From NCBI RefSeq assembly GCF_965249985.1, contig NZ_OZ252280.1: a DNA stretch of 64,000 bases; one strand, written 5' to 3'. The position numbers were made by a program, and so were the translations under genes. The notes beneath the pieces were generated by a model. That model had not been told where the DNA came from. It saw only the letters and a list, made by a program, of their open reading frames with translations, and did no database searches. This DNA is from Algiphilus sp022763315 (GTDB lineage: Bacteria > Pseudomonadota > Gammaproteobacteria > Nevskiales > Nevskiaceae). Shown one piece after another: positions 25,941 through 34,331 of the stretch (positions within the stretch are counted from its first letter, which is position 1; each line of letters begins with the position of its first letter).

Positions 25941-26579
25941 TCAGCCCTTGTTCGAGCGCGCCTTGTCAACGAGGAAATTGATGATGCTGATCATCTCCTC
26001 GAAGCTGCCGGCCTGGCCTGCGCTGACCTGCCAGCGACCGTCGACGACCACGGTGGGAACGCTGGCAATGCCGAAGTCGGCAATGCGCTGCTCCGACCGT
26101 CGAGTGCGGTTCTCGATCGTGAAGCTGTTGAAGGTCTTGCGGAAGGTGTCCCCTTCCACTCCGGCCTGCGAGAAGATGCCGGCAAGCGTGTCCTCGGAGG
26201 CGAGACTGCGTCCCTGCTGATGAATGGCGTTGAAGATGCGGCCATGCACCTCGTCCGTGACATCCAGCTCCTGCGCCGTGTAGAAGGCGCGCACATGCAG
26301 ACGGCCGGCGCTGCGGCCGAGTGCGGTCGGCAGACGCTCAAAGGTCACGTCTTCCGCCTTGGTGCGCTTCCACTCGTTGATATGGGGCTCGAAGTTGTAG
26401 CAGTGCCGGCAGCCGTACCAGAACACTTCGGTCACGGCGATGGCGCCACCTTCCGACTTTTCGACGTTGCGTACTTCCTTGTAGTGCTCGCCTTCAACAT
26501 AGGCTTCCGGCTGCGCGGTGCACGCCAGCGGGCTGACAAGGAGGGCGACCGCGGCGAGGCGGCTGAGAAAACGACGCAT
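25941..26579 (-). CDS. dsbA: Thiol:disulfide interchange protein DsbA
   Basis: The 212-residue protein has a signal sequence ending near SPLACTAQ, the thioredoxin-fold active site FWYGCRHCYNFEP (Cys57, Cys60) and the cis-proline loop ASVPTVVV. It oxidises cysteines of exported proteins in the periplasm. The active site is CRHC; CPHC is usual in E. coli DsbA, so the redox potential may differ. It sits between cytochrome c4 and the MpaA-like gene in one unit. The cysteine in SPLAC could allow lipidation but the lipobox is poor. Confidence 0.93.
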   Translation of the reverse strand: MRRFLSRLAAVALLVSPLACTAQPEAYVEGEHYKEVRNVEKSEGGAIAVTEVFWYGCRHCYNFEPHINEWKRTKAEDVTFERLPTALGRSAGRLHVRAFYTAQELDVTDEVHGRIFNAIHQQGRSLASEDTLAGIFSQAGVEGDTFRKTFNSFTIENRTRRSEQRIADFGIASVPTVVVDGRWQVSAGQAGSFEEMISIINFLVDKARSNKG

Positions 26580-26625
26580 GGCAATCCTCACAGTAAAACG
26601 GCGTGGATCAAGACGCTGCCTGGCA

Positions 26626-27249
26626 TCAGCGGCGCGGCTGCAGACCTGCCGCATAGGAGGCCAGCGCATCGATTTCCTCATCGGTGAGCTTGGCGGCAAC
26701 GGTCTGCATCATCTGACCTGAAACGCCCTCGCCACGTTCACTGGAGCGGTAGGCGCGCAACTGCATGGCGGTGTAGGTGGCGTGCTGATTGGCGACCCGC
26801 GGGTAGGCCGCGCCCGCGTTACCGAGGCCGGCCGGCCCATGACAGCCCGCGCAGCCCGGAATGCCGCGTTCGGCGTCGCCACCGCGCCACAGCGGTTCGG
26901 CGATGGCGACCGCTTCTTCACTCGCCGTGCGCGGCTTGGCCTGCTGCTGGGCGTAGAAGGCGCCAAGATTGCGCATGTCCTCTTCCGACAGCCCTGCGGC
27001 CTGCCCCATCATCAAGGCGTTCTGCCGTGCCCCGCTCTTGTAGGCCTTCAGCTGCTGCACGATGTAGCTGGCGTGCTGACCCGCGAGCACGGGCCATTCC
27101 GGATTGCTGCTATTGCCATCCGGTCCATGACAGGCTGCGCAGGTGGCGGACTTTGCCTTTCCGGCTTCGGGGTCACCCCCGGTAAAGGGCTCTTCGGCCT
27201 GCGCTACGCCCAACAGGAGGGCACAGCAGGCAAACAGGGCGCGCTTCAT
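26626..27249 (-). CDS. Diheme cytochrome c4
   Basis: The 207-residue protein has a signal peptide, then two homologous c-type heme domains: CAACH (37-41) and CAGCH (133-137), with axial Met candidates in NALMMGQ and SGQMMQ. Cytochrome c4 is a periplasmic electron carrier to terminal oxidases, widespread in gammaproteobacteria. The order cytochrome c4 - dsbA next to a divergent engB is a common arrangement in Pseudomonas-like genomes. Confidence 0.95.
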   Translation of the reverse strand: MKRALFACCALLLGVAQAEEPFTGGDPEAGKAKSATCAACHGPDGNSSNPEWPVLAGQHASYIVQQLKAYKSGARQNALMMGQAAGLSEEDMRNLGAFYAQQQAKPRTASEEAVAIAEPLWRGGDAERGIPGCAGCHGPAGLGNAGAAYPRVANQHATYTAMQLRAYRSSERGEGVSGQMMQTVAAKLTDEEIDALASYAAGLQPRR

Positions 27250-27336
27250 TCAAGACTCCGATAACGGGTCGCACCGCTTCGACGATGCATCGCCGGGTGC
27301 GGAAACGGGTATGGTTGCAGCCGCTAAATATACCCG

Positions 27337-27948
27337 ATGCGGCAGGACGTGAGCGACAACCCCTTTCTCAAGGCCGAATTCTTACGGTCATGTGCACAAC
27401 ACAGCCAGCTGCCCGACGATGGTCGCCCGGAACTGGCCTTCGCCGGCCGCTCCAACGCGGGAAAATCCAGCGCGCTGAACAAATTGTGTCAGCGCCGCAA
27501 TCTGGCGCGTACGAGCAAGACACCGGGACGCACGCAACTGCTCAACATCTTCGCGTTGCCCGGCGGCTATCTCGTGGACCTGCCCGGCTATGGCTACGCC
27601 AATGTGCCGGAACGCGTTCGTCGGGATTGGGGCCGTCTGGTGGGAGATTATGTCGGCCAGCGCGGGCCACTCGTGGGCGTGGTCTTGATCATGGATATCC
27701 GGCATCCGCTCACCGATTACGACCAGCAGATGCTGAGCTGGGCCGAATCGGCGGGGCGCCAACTGCATGTGCTGCTCACCAAGGCCGACAAGCTCTCCTT
27801 CGGCAAGGCGCGCAACGTGCAACTGCAGGTCCAGCGCAGCCTGGGTGATCGCGCAAGCTGCCAGCTGTTTTCGGCGTTGCGCGGTATCGGCGTGGAGGAA
27901 GCGCAGGCCACACTGGCGAAGTGGTTGCGTCCGGAATCGGATCAGTAG
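27337..27948 (+). CDS. engB: Ribosome biogenesis GTP-binding protein EngB (YihA/YsxC)
   Basis: The 203-residue GTPase has G1 GRSNAGKSS, G2 region RTSKTPGRTQ, G3 DLPGYGYA, G4 TKAD and a G5-like SALRG, matching EngB, which assists 50S subunit assembly. ATG 27337 or a GTG four codons later (VSDNPFLKAEF) can be the start. It is divergent from cytochrome c4; downstream comes the sRNA-like region and then polA on the other strand. Confidence 0.95.
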   Translation: MRQDVSDNPFLKAEFLRSCAQHSQLPDDGRPELAFAGRSNAGKSSALNKLCQRRNLARTSKTPGRTQLLNIFALPGGYLVDLPGYGYANVPERVRRDWGRLVGDYVGQRGPLVGVVLIMDIRHPLTDYDQQMLSWAESAGRQLHVLLTKADKLSFGKARNVQLQVQRSLGDRASCQLFSALRGIGVEEAQATLAKWLRPESDQ

Positions 27949-27973
27949 TCAGCGCACATTTTTTCGCGCGCAT

Positions 27974-28086
27974 AAAAAAGTGCCGGGCGACTCGGGGGAA
28001 ATCGCCCGGCAGCGGTTCCGGCTTTGGGGGATGCCGGACTCTGTCCAGGGAGTGGAGACAGAGGAGCGTCAAGGGGGCAACGCTCA
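27974..28086 (-). ncRNA. Candidate small RNA: four consecutive hairpins with C-rich loops
   Basis: On the minus strand the region reads as four adjacent stem-loops. Stem 1 GAGCGT/ACGCTC, loop TGCCCCCTTG (28085-28064). Stem 2 CTCTGTC/GACAGAG, loop TCCACTCCCTG (28063-28039). Stem 3 TCCGGC/GCCGGA, loop ATCCCCCAAA (28038-28017). Stem 4 GCCGGGCGA/TCGCCCGGC, loop TTTCCCCCGAG (28010-27982), then AC and six T, a textbook intrinsic terminator. There is no plausible ORF inside. Stems 1-3 abut with no gaps. Repeated unpaired C runs resemble sRNAs such as Xanthomonas sX13 that pair with G-rich ribosome-binding sites. The locus between engB and polA also carries Spot 42 in enterics and ErsA in Pseudomonas. 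The 5' end is inferred. Confidence 0.75.
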
Positions 28087-28091
28087 CCAGA

Positions 28092-28119
28092 TAGGACAGG
28101 GCGCCACGCAATGGGTTCC
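28092..28119 (-). promoter_or_regulatory. Possible sigma-E-like promoter of the candidate sRNA
   Basis: On the minus strand GGAACCC (28119-28113) is followed after 16 bp by TCCTA (28096-28092), reminiscent of ECF sigma-E/AlgU promoters (GGAACTT, 16 bp, TCTGA-like). It would place the transcript start about 28086, right at the base of the first hairpin. The -10 match is weak; a sigma-70 reading with TATCTG (28093-28088) is the alternative. Confidence 0.35.
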
Positions 28120-28301
28120 CAGCGTTCGCGCAAAAGCGGGAAAAATTGAGCAAAATCCACACAAGATATTGTTTTTTCTTAAATTATTTTTCTTCCGGGC
28201 CTGTAGCAGCGCCTGAGGCGGGTGGTTGGCCACCGCGACAGCAACCACCCCGTACCGACCCGGCCATGGGCTCAGCAATAGGCGCCGCCCGACCCAGTGC
28301 C

Positions 28302-31010
28302 TCAGGCGTGCGCCTGATTCCAGTTGCGGCCGAAGCCTGGTTCGGCCACCAGCGGCACGCGTAGTTCAGTGACATTGCACATACGCTCGGTGACCTGTGC
28401 CGCCATGTCGCGTAGCGCCTGCTCCGGTCCTTCGAAGACCAGCTCGTCGTGCACCTGCATGATCATGTGCACCTCCGGGGCGTGCGACTGCGCCCAGTGG
28501 AAGACGTCGATCATCGCCAGCTTGATGAGATCCGCCGCGGTGCCCTGCAGCGGCGCATTGATGGCGGTGCGTTCCGCGTACTGCCGCATATTGGCGTTGC
28601 GGGCGCGGATGTTGGGCAGATACAGGCGGCGGCCGAACAGCGTTTCGACATAGCCCTGGCTGCGCGCCCGCTCGCGCTGGCCGTCCATGTACGCACGCAC
28701 GCCTGGATAGCGCGCGAAGAAGCGGTCGATGGTATCCGCAGCTTCGTCGCGGCCGATACCCAGGTTGCGCGCCAGCCCATAGGCGGAAATGCCGTAGATC
28801 AACCCGAAATTGATGGCCTTGGCAGCGCGGCGCTGCTCGCTCGTGACCTTGTCCAGCGACAGCTCGAAGACTTCCGAGGCGGTGGCGCGGTGGATGTCCT
28901 GATCGTCGCGAAATGCAGCGATCAAGCGCTCATCTTCGGAGAAATGCGCCATCAGGCGTAGCTCGATCTGGGAATAATCAATGGCCATCAAGCAGCGGTC
29001 ACCCGGCGCGACGAAGGCATCGCGAATCCGCCGCCCGGCCTCGGTGCGGATCGGAATGTTCTGCAGATTCGGCTCGGAGGAGGACAGCCGGCCGGTGGCC
29101 GTGGCGGCCTGGTGGTAGTGGGTGTGGATGCGCCCGGTCGCGGGGTTGATCTTCTTGGGCAGCGCGTCGGCATAGGTGCTGCGCAGTTTGGACATGCCGC
29201 GCCATTCGAGGATGCGCGCCGGCAAGGCGTGCTGATCGGCCAACGCGTCGAGGGCCTCCTCGTTGGTCGAAGGCGCCCCCTTGGGCGTCTTGGCGGATAC
29301 CGGCAGCCCGAGCTTGTCGAACAGGATGTGCTGCAGCTGCTGGGCCGAACCGAGATTGAACTGCTCGCCGGCCAGCTCCCAGCACTGCGCCTGCAGGGCC
29401 TCCATGCGTTCGCCCAGCTCGCGGCTGATGCCGCCGAGCACCTCGGCGTCGACATAGACGCCGGTTGCTTCCATGGCGGCCAGGATGGGCACCAGCGGCA
29501 TCTCGATATCGCGATACACCGAGGCCAGCTTGTCGTCGTCGCGCACCCGTGGATACAGGCTCTGGTGCAGACGCAGCGTGACATCGGCGTCCTCGCCGGC
29601 GTACTCGGCCGCCTTATCGACCGCGACCTCGTCGAAGCCGATCTGCTTCTTGCCCTTGCCGGTGATGTCGCTGTAGGCAATGGTGCGGTGGCCGAGATGG
29701 GTTTCGGCCAGGGTGTCCATGTCGTGGCGCGCGGTGGCGTCAAGCACATAGGACTGCAGCATGGTGTCGTGCACCACCCCGCGCAGCGTCACACCAGCAC
29801 CGGCCAGCACGTTGATGTCGTATTTGAGGTTCTGCCCGACCTTGGGCCGCTCGGCATCCTCAAGCAAGGGCGCCAGCACGTCGCGCACCCGGTCCCAGGG
29901 CAGCTGCTCAGGGGCGTCGAGGCCACGATGGGCCAGCGGCACATACCAGGCCTGTCCGGCTTCCACCGCGAAGGACAGACCCACCAGTCGCGCGCGCACC
30001 GCGTCCAGGCTGTCGGTTTCGGTATCGACGCAGATCAGTTCCGCGCCTTCCAGTGCTTTGCGCAGTGTCTCCAGTGCGTCCTGGTCGAGCACGGTGGTGA
30101 CCCTGATCGCCGCTTTCGGCGTATCGGCGGTGGTCTGCCCGTCGTCGTCCTCGTCCGGGGTGTCGCGCAGGGCCTCCAGCCAACGGCGGAAGCCGAGCTG
30201 CTCGTACAGGCCGGCCAGGGTCTCGGTGTCCGGCTCGCGGCGCGTGAGGCGGTCCCAGCGCTGCTCCAGGCTGACGTCGTCGCGCACCGTCGCCAGTTTG
30301 CGCGACAGCGGCAGCTGCTCGGCGGCGGCGCGCAGATTCTCGCCGGCCTTGCCCTTGACCGTGTCGCATTCGGCCAGCAGGCGGTCGAGATCACTGTATT
30401 GATCCAGCCACTTGGCGGCGGTCTTCGGGCCGACGCCTTGCACGCCCGGGATGTTGTCCGAGGTGTCGCCCATCAGGGCCAGCCAGTCGACAATCTGTTC
30501 CGGCGGCACGCCGTACTTGTCACGCACGGCGGCCGGGTCGAAGGTCACGCCCTTCATCGTGTCGAGCAGCTTGACGCGGTCCGTCACCAGCTGCGCCAGA
30601 TCCTTGTCGCCGCTGACGATCAACACCTCGGCGCCATCGGCTTCGGCCTGTCGCGCCAGGGTGGCGATGACATCGTCGGCCTCGAAGCCATCGATCTGCA
30701 TCAGCGGCACGCCGAGCGCCTGAATCAGTTCGCGCATGGGGGCGAACTGCGATTCCAGGTCCTCCGGCACCGGCGGACGATTGGCCTTGTAGTCCGCATA
30801 CATCTCGTTACGGAAGGTGCCGCCTCGGGGATCGAAGATGACGGCGATGCGCTCGCAGTCATAGTCGGCGAACAGCTTGCGCAGCATGTTGGCCATGCCG
30901 TAAATCGCCCCGGTCGGGCTGCCATCCGGCGCGGTCAGCGGTGGCAGCGCGTGAAAGGCGCGGTACAGCCACGACGAGCCGTCGATGAGAATCAGCGGCC
31001 CCTTAGCCAC
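28302..31010 (-). CDS. polA: DNA polymerase I
   Basis: The 902-residue protein has the three PolA domains: 5' nuclease (LILIDGSSWLYRAFHA, GDKDLAQLV, PGVQGVGPKTA), 3'-5' exonuclease (DTETDSLDAVRA with intact DxE) and polymerase (SSEPNLQNIPIRTE, DYSQIELRLMAH, RRAAKAINFGLIYG, QVHDELVFE). The start is GTG at 31010 with GGAGAC upstream; it overlaps the lysA stop by 8 nt, so polA seems to be translated from the lptM-lysA transcript. The stop lies inside the inverted repeat TCAGGCGTGCGCCTGA. Confidence 0.97.
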   Translation of the reverse strand: MAKGPLILIDGSSWLYRAFHALPPLTAPDGSPTGAIYGMANMLRKLFADYDCERIAVIFDPRGGTFRNEMYADYKANRPPVPEDLESQFAPMRELIQALGVPLMQIDGFEADDVIATLARQAEADGAEVLIVSGDKDLAQLVTDRVKLLDTMKGVTFDPAAVRDKYGVPPEQIVDWLALMGDTSDNIPGVQGVGPKTAAKWLDQYSDLDRLLAECDTVKGKAGENLRAAAEQLPLSRKLATVRDDVSLEQRWDRLTRREPDTETLAGLYEQLGFRRWLEALRDTPDEDDDGQTTADTPKAAIRVTTVLDQDALETLRKALEGAELICVDTETDSLDAVRARLVGLSFAVEAGQAWYVPLAHRGLDAPEQLPWDRVRDVLAPLLEDAERPKVGQNLKYDINVLAGAGVTLRGVVHDTMLQSYVLDATARHDMDTLAETHLGHRTIAYSDITGKGKKQIGFDEVAVDKAAEYAGEDADVTLRLHQSLYPRVRDDDKLASVYRDIEMPLVPILAAMEATGVYVDAEVLGGISRELGERMEALQAQCWELAGEQFNLGSAQQLQHILFDKLGLPVSAKTPKGAPSTNEEALDALADQHALPARILEWRGMSKLRSTYADALPKKINPATGRIHTHYHQAATATGRLSSSEPNLQNIPIRTEAGRRIRDAFVAPGDRCLMAIDYSQIELRLMAHFSEDERLIAAFRDDQDIHRATASEVFELSLDKVTSEQRRAAKAINFGLIYGISAYGLARNLGIGRDEAADTIDRFFARYPGVRAYMDGQRERARSQGYVETLFGRRLYLPNIRARNANMRQYAERTAINAPLQGTAADLIKLAMIDVFHWAQSHAPEVHMIMQVHDELVFEGPEQALRDMAAQVTERMCNVTELRVPLVAEPGFGRNWNQAHA

Positions 31011-32280
31011 GCTGCGTCTCCGCTGGGTCGAGCAGGTGTTCGCCCCGCATCAGGTCATCCACCGTTTCACGCTCGCGGGCGACGTGCGCGTGCGCCCCAT
31101 CCACCAGAATCTCTGCCGGACGGGGTCGGCTGTTGTAGTTCGAGGCCATGACAAAACCATAGGCGCCCGCGCCGCGCACCGCCAGCAGATCGCCCTCGCG
31201 GATGGCCAGTGCGCGCTGCTTGCCAAGGAAATCCCCGCTCTCGCAGACCGGGCCGACGACGTCATAGTGCTGCTGCGGCTCATCGATACGCGGCGAAACG
31301 GCTTCGATCGCCTGCCAGGCATCGTACAGCGCCGGACGCAGCAGATCGTTCATGGCCGCGTCGACGATTGCAAAGGCGCGCGCCTCCGTCGGCTTGAGCG
31401 CCAGCACCCGCGTGATCAGCACACCGGCATTGGCCGCGATGCTGCGACCGGGTTCGATGTGGATCTCAAGCCCGCAGGCCTCCAGCTTGGGGCGCAGGCG
31501 GGCAACATACTCCGCCGGCGCCGGCGGCAACTCGTCGGCGTAGCGCACACCCAGGCCGCCGCCAATGTCGAGGTGCGCCAGCGTCACGCCCTCCGTCCGC
31601 AGCCGTTCGACCAGGGCCAGCAGTCGATCAAGGGCGTCCTCGATCGGATCCAGGTCGAGCAGCTGCGAACCGATATGGCAGGCCAGCCCCACCACCCGCA
31701 ACCCCGGACGCTGCGCCGCTTCCCGATACAGCGCCGGCGCGTCCTCGATGGCGATGCCGAACTTGTTCTCGCGCAGGCCGGTGGAGATGTAGGGATGCGT
31801 CCCGGCGTCCACATCCGGATTGACGCGCAAGGCAATCGGGGCGCGAAGCTCAAGCTCGCGCGCAATATGGTCAATCAACTGCAGTTCGGCGACCGACTCC
31901 ACGTTGAAACAGCCAATACCCGCCGCCAGCGCCTGCCGGATTTCCGCTGCGGTCTTGCCTACGCCGGAGAACACAATACGGGCCGGGTCGCCGCCGGCAC
32001 GCAGCACGCGCGTCAGCTCGCCGCCGGAGACGATGTCGAAACCACTGCCCAGCCGCGCCAGGGTCTGCAGCACCGCCAGGTTGGAGTTGGCCTTGACCGC
32101 GAAGCAGACGCGGTGCGGCAGCGCGCCGAAGGCGTCGTCGTAGGCGCGATAGCGATCCTCGAGCGCAGCGCGCGAATAGACATACAGCGGCGTCCCAAAA
32201 TCGCGGGCCAGGGTCTCGCAGGGCACGTCTTCGACGCAGAGCGCGCCTTCGCGGAGCGGGAAGAAGTCTTCAGCGTGCAT
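31003..32280 (-). CDS. lysA: Diaminopimelate decarboxylase
   Basis: LysA makes L-lysine from meso-diaminopimelate. The 425-residue PLP enzyme (alanine racemase-like fold III) has YVYSRAALEDRYRAY, the Schiff-base lysine in CFAVKANSN, GSGFDIVSGGEL, HIGSQL, IGGGLGV, EPGRSIAANAG and CESGDFL. It overlaps the lptM 3' end by 11 nt. ATG 32280 gives a normal N-terminus; ATG 32304, with AAGGA just upstream, would add eight residues. Confidence 0.95.
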   Translation of the reverse strand: MHAEDFFPLREGALCVEDVPCETLARDFGTPLYVYSRAALEDRYRAYDDAFGALPHRVCFAVKANSNLAVLQTLARLGSGFDIVSGGELTRVLRAGGDPARIVFSGVGKTAAEIRQALAAGIGCFNVESVAELQLIDHIARELELRAPIALRVNPDVDAGTHPYISTGLRENKFGIAIEDAPALYREAAQRPGLRVVGLACHIGSQLLDLDPIEDALDRLLALVERLRTEGVTLAHLDIGGGLGVRYADELPPAPAEYVARLRPKLEACGLEIHIEPGRSIAANAGVLITRVLALKPTEARAFAIVDAAMNDLLRPALYDAWQAIEAVSPRIDEPQQHYDVVGPVCESGDFLGKQRALAIREGDLLAVRGAGAYGFVMASNYNSRPRPAEILVDGAHAHVARERETVDDLMRGEHLLDPAETQRG

Positions 32281-32479
32281 CGCGCGGTGATTCGGCGTCG
32301 TCATTCTTGTCCTTGTCGTCGGCATCGTCGTCGCGACGCTGGGCGGCCTCCACTTCGGCGCGCGGGTCCACGTCGCTGATGCGCTGAGGCGCGTCCTCCG
32401 AACCGGGCAGATAGAGATCACCGGACTGCCCGCAGCCGGCGAGCAGAAGGACCAGCAATAGCGACCAGTGACGTGCCAT
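32270..32479 (-). CDS. lptM: LPS translocon maturation chaperone LptM (YifL-type lipoprotein)
   Basis: The 69-residue lipoprotein begins MARHWSLLLVLLLAGCGQSG and then DLYLP, the LptM signature (lipobox LAGC, modified Cys, Q-x-G-x-LYLP). LptM assists disulfide maturation of LptD in the outer membrane. The C-terminus is very acidic with a D/K/N run. The gene lies directly ahead of lysA, the same context as yifL near lysine/DAP genes in other proteobacteria. Confidence 0.88.
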   Translation of the reverse strand: MARHWSLLLVLLLAGCGQSGDLYLPGSEDAPQRISDVDPRAEVEAAQRRDDDADDKDKNDDAESPRDAR

Positions 32480-32577
32480 GGGCGTCATCGAGAACGAAAT
32501 GGCGGCAAAGTGTAGCGCGCTTGCCCGGGGGCGCTTCGGCGTTGACAATCGCGCGCTGATCGACATGCAGACAGGCC

Positions 32578-33258
32578 ATGAGCTACCACCGCAGTGAGAA
32601 CGAACAGGGCGTCACCCTGGAACCCGCATCCCCGGCACGCGCCACCGTCATCTGGCTGCACGGCCTGGGCGCCGACGGCAACGACTTCGTGCCCATCGTC
32701 CCGGAACTGAAGTTGCCCGATGAACTGGCCGTGCGCTTCGTGTTCCCGCACGCCGAGGTACGGCCGGTCACGCTCAACGGCGGCATGGCCATGCGCGCCT
32801 GGTACGACATCATCTCGCTGGACCGCAATGGCCCGCAGGATGAAAAAGGGATTCGCGCCTCCGCAGCGCGCATCGACAGCCTGATTGCCGAGCAGGTCGA
32901 GGCCGGCATTGCCAGCGACAAGATCCTCGTGGCGGGCTTCTCGCAGGGCGGCGCGATTGCGCTGCACGCCGGGCTGCGCCATGCGCAGCGGCTGGCTGGG
33001 GTCCTCGGCCTGTCAACCTACCTGCCCCTGGAGCAGCACTTGGCCGAGGAAGCCAGCGCGGCGAATCGCGAGGTTCCGATCCTGCTCTGCCACGGCAGTC
33101 AGGACCCGATGGTGCCCATTCAGCTCGGCCAGCACAGCTGCGAGGCGCTGCGTCAGCAGGGCTATGCCCCGCAGTGGCAGGACTATCCGATGCAGCATCA
33201 GGTGTGCCTCGAGGAAATCCAGGACATCTCGGCCTGGATGCAGCCACTGCTGGGCTAA
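32578..33258 (+). CDS. Alpha/beta-fold carboxylesterase
   Basis: The 226-residue protein belongs to the phospholipase/carboxylesterase (EstB-like, acyl-protein-thioesterase-like) family: WLHGLGADGNDF oxyanion region, GFSQGG with the nucleophile serine, the acid in HGSQDPMVP, and the terminal YPMQHQVCLEEI with the catalytic His. It is cytoplasmic (no signal). It is divergent from lptM; TTGACA at about 32542 may be its -35 element. Confidence 0.92.
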   Translation: MSYHRSENEQGVTLEPASPARATVIWLHGLGADGNDFVPIVPELKLPDELAVRFVFPHAEVRPVTLNGGMAMRAWYDIISLDRNGPQDEKGIRASAARIDSLIAEQVEAGIASDKILVAGFSQGGAIALHAGLRHAQRLAGVLGLSTYLPLEQHLAEEASAANREVPILLCHGSQDPMVPIQLGQHSCEALRQQGYAPQWQDYPMQHQVCLEEIQDISAWMQPLLG

Positions 33259-33279
33259 GGCATCACAGCGCGTTCCCCG

Positions 33280-34239
33280 CTAGCGCTGCGCCTCGGCGAT
33301 CTGCTGCAGCGCGAAGCGGTCGATGGCCTCCGCCACTGCCTCCGGCACGGCGTGATGGGGCGCGTGTCCCACCCCCTCCAGCATCACGGTCTGCGCCTGC
33401 GGCACCACCGGCAACAGGCGCTCGCCGTGATTCCAAAACGGCACGAGTTCGTCCGCCGTGCCGTGAATCAGCAGCAGCGGCTGGTCGATCTGCGCGTACT
33501 GCGGGCTCAATGACTGCAGATACTCGCTGAGGCGGTTCATGTCCTCGACGTTGTGCAGAAAATTCGAGGGCCGCAGGGCCAGCGGCGCACCGATGCGCTC
33601 GACGTAATCCTCCGGCACCGGGTTGGGGGCAAGTACGCGCTCAACCACCGCTGGCAGCATGGCCTGCCCTGCCGGATAGACCACCGTGTGGGCGAACAAC
33701 GGCCCAATGAGCGGCGCGCCGCCGACCTGGTAGGTCCAGTCCACGGACCCCGCCCAATGCCCGGCAGCGCCGGCCAGCAGCACACCGCCGGCCATGCGCT
33801 CGCCGTGGTGCACCAGAGCCGCCATGACCACGCTGCCCGCCCAGGAATGCCCCACGAGCACGGGTCGTTCAAGGCCGAGGGCCTCGGCCGCGCCCAGCGC
33901 CAGCGCGGCAATGCGTGCTGGCGTCGGCCACTGTTCGGGCCGCTGGCTATAGCCATAGCCCGGACGATCGATAGCCAGCACCGGCCGGCCCTGCGCAAGC
34001 AGGGGCTGCAGCCGGCTGAAGTCACGCAGATTGGAACTGGCCCCGTGCAGCAGCACCAGGGGCGTACCACTGCCCTCGCCCATCAGGCGATAGTGCAGAC
34101 GCAGACCATCGACGGAGAGGAAATCCCCCACCGGCGGAAAACGCTGCTCGACCCGCCACTTGCCCCACTGGCTCCACCCTGCCATCGCGACGAGCGCCAG
34201 CAGCGCAAGCACCAACACCCCGGTCACCATCGTTTTCAT
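33280..34239 (-). CDS. Alpha/beta hydrolase with N-terminal membrane anchor
   Basis: The 319-residue protein begins with a single hydrophobic segment (VLVLALLALVAMAGW) and then a classical alpha/beta hydrolase domain: VLLHGASSN, AIDRPGYGYS, GHSWAGS (nucleophile Ser), HGTADELVP (Asp) and GVGHAPHH (His). The substrate is unknown. It is a single gene, convergent with the esterase gene and divergent from the SDR gene. Confidence 0.85.
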   Translation of the reverse strand: MKTMVTGVLVLALLALVAMAGWSQWGKWRVEQRFPPVGDFLSVDGLRLHYRLMGEGSGTPLVLLHGASSNLRDFSRLQPLLAQGRPVLAIDRPGYGYSQRPEQWPTPARIAALALGAAEALGLERPVLVGHSWAGSVVMAALVHHGERMAGGVLLAGAAGHWAGSVDWTYQVGGAPLIGPLFAHTVVYPAGQAMLPAVVERVLAPNPVPEDYVERIGAPLALRPSNFLHNVEDMNRLSEYLQSLSPQYAQIDQPLLLIHGTADELVPFWNHGERLLPVVPQAQTVMLEGVGHAPHHAVPEAVAEAIDRFALQQIAEAQR

Positions 34240-34331
34240 GCACTCCCTGCCTCAGTTTGCACCGCGCCGCACACACGGCCGGCCGACGCGAACGCTATGC
34301 TGCCCGAACCATTCGCAGCAAGGGGAGCGCC

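Noticed and set aside
27974..28086. Calling the hairpin series Spot 42 or ErsA outright
   Set aside because: The locus agrees but the visible structure, four C-loop hairpins, does not match what I know of Spot 42; sequence identity cannot be judged here.
29112..31151. Plus-strand open frame of 679 codons
   Set aside because: It is antisense to polA, whose motifs are all intact. Its composition is that of a shadow frame in GC-rich DNA.
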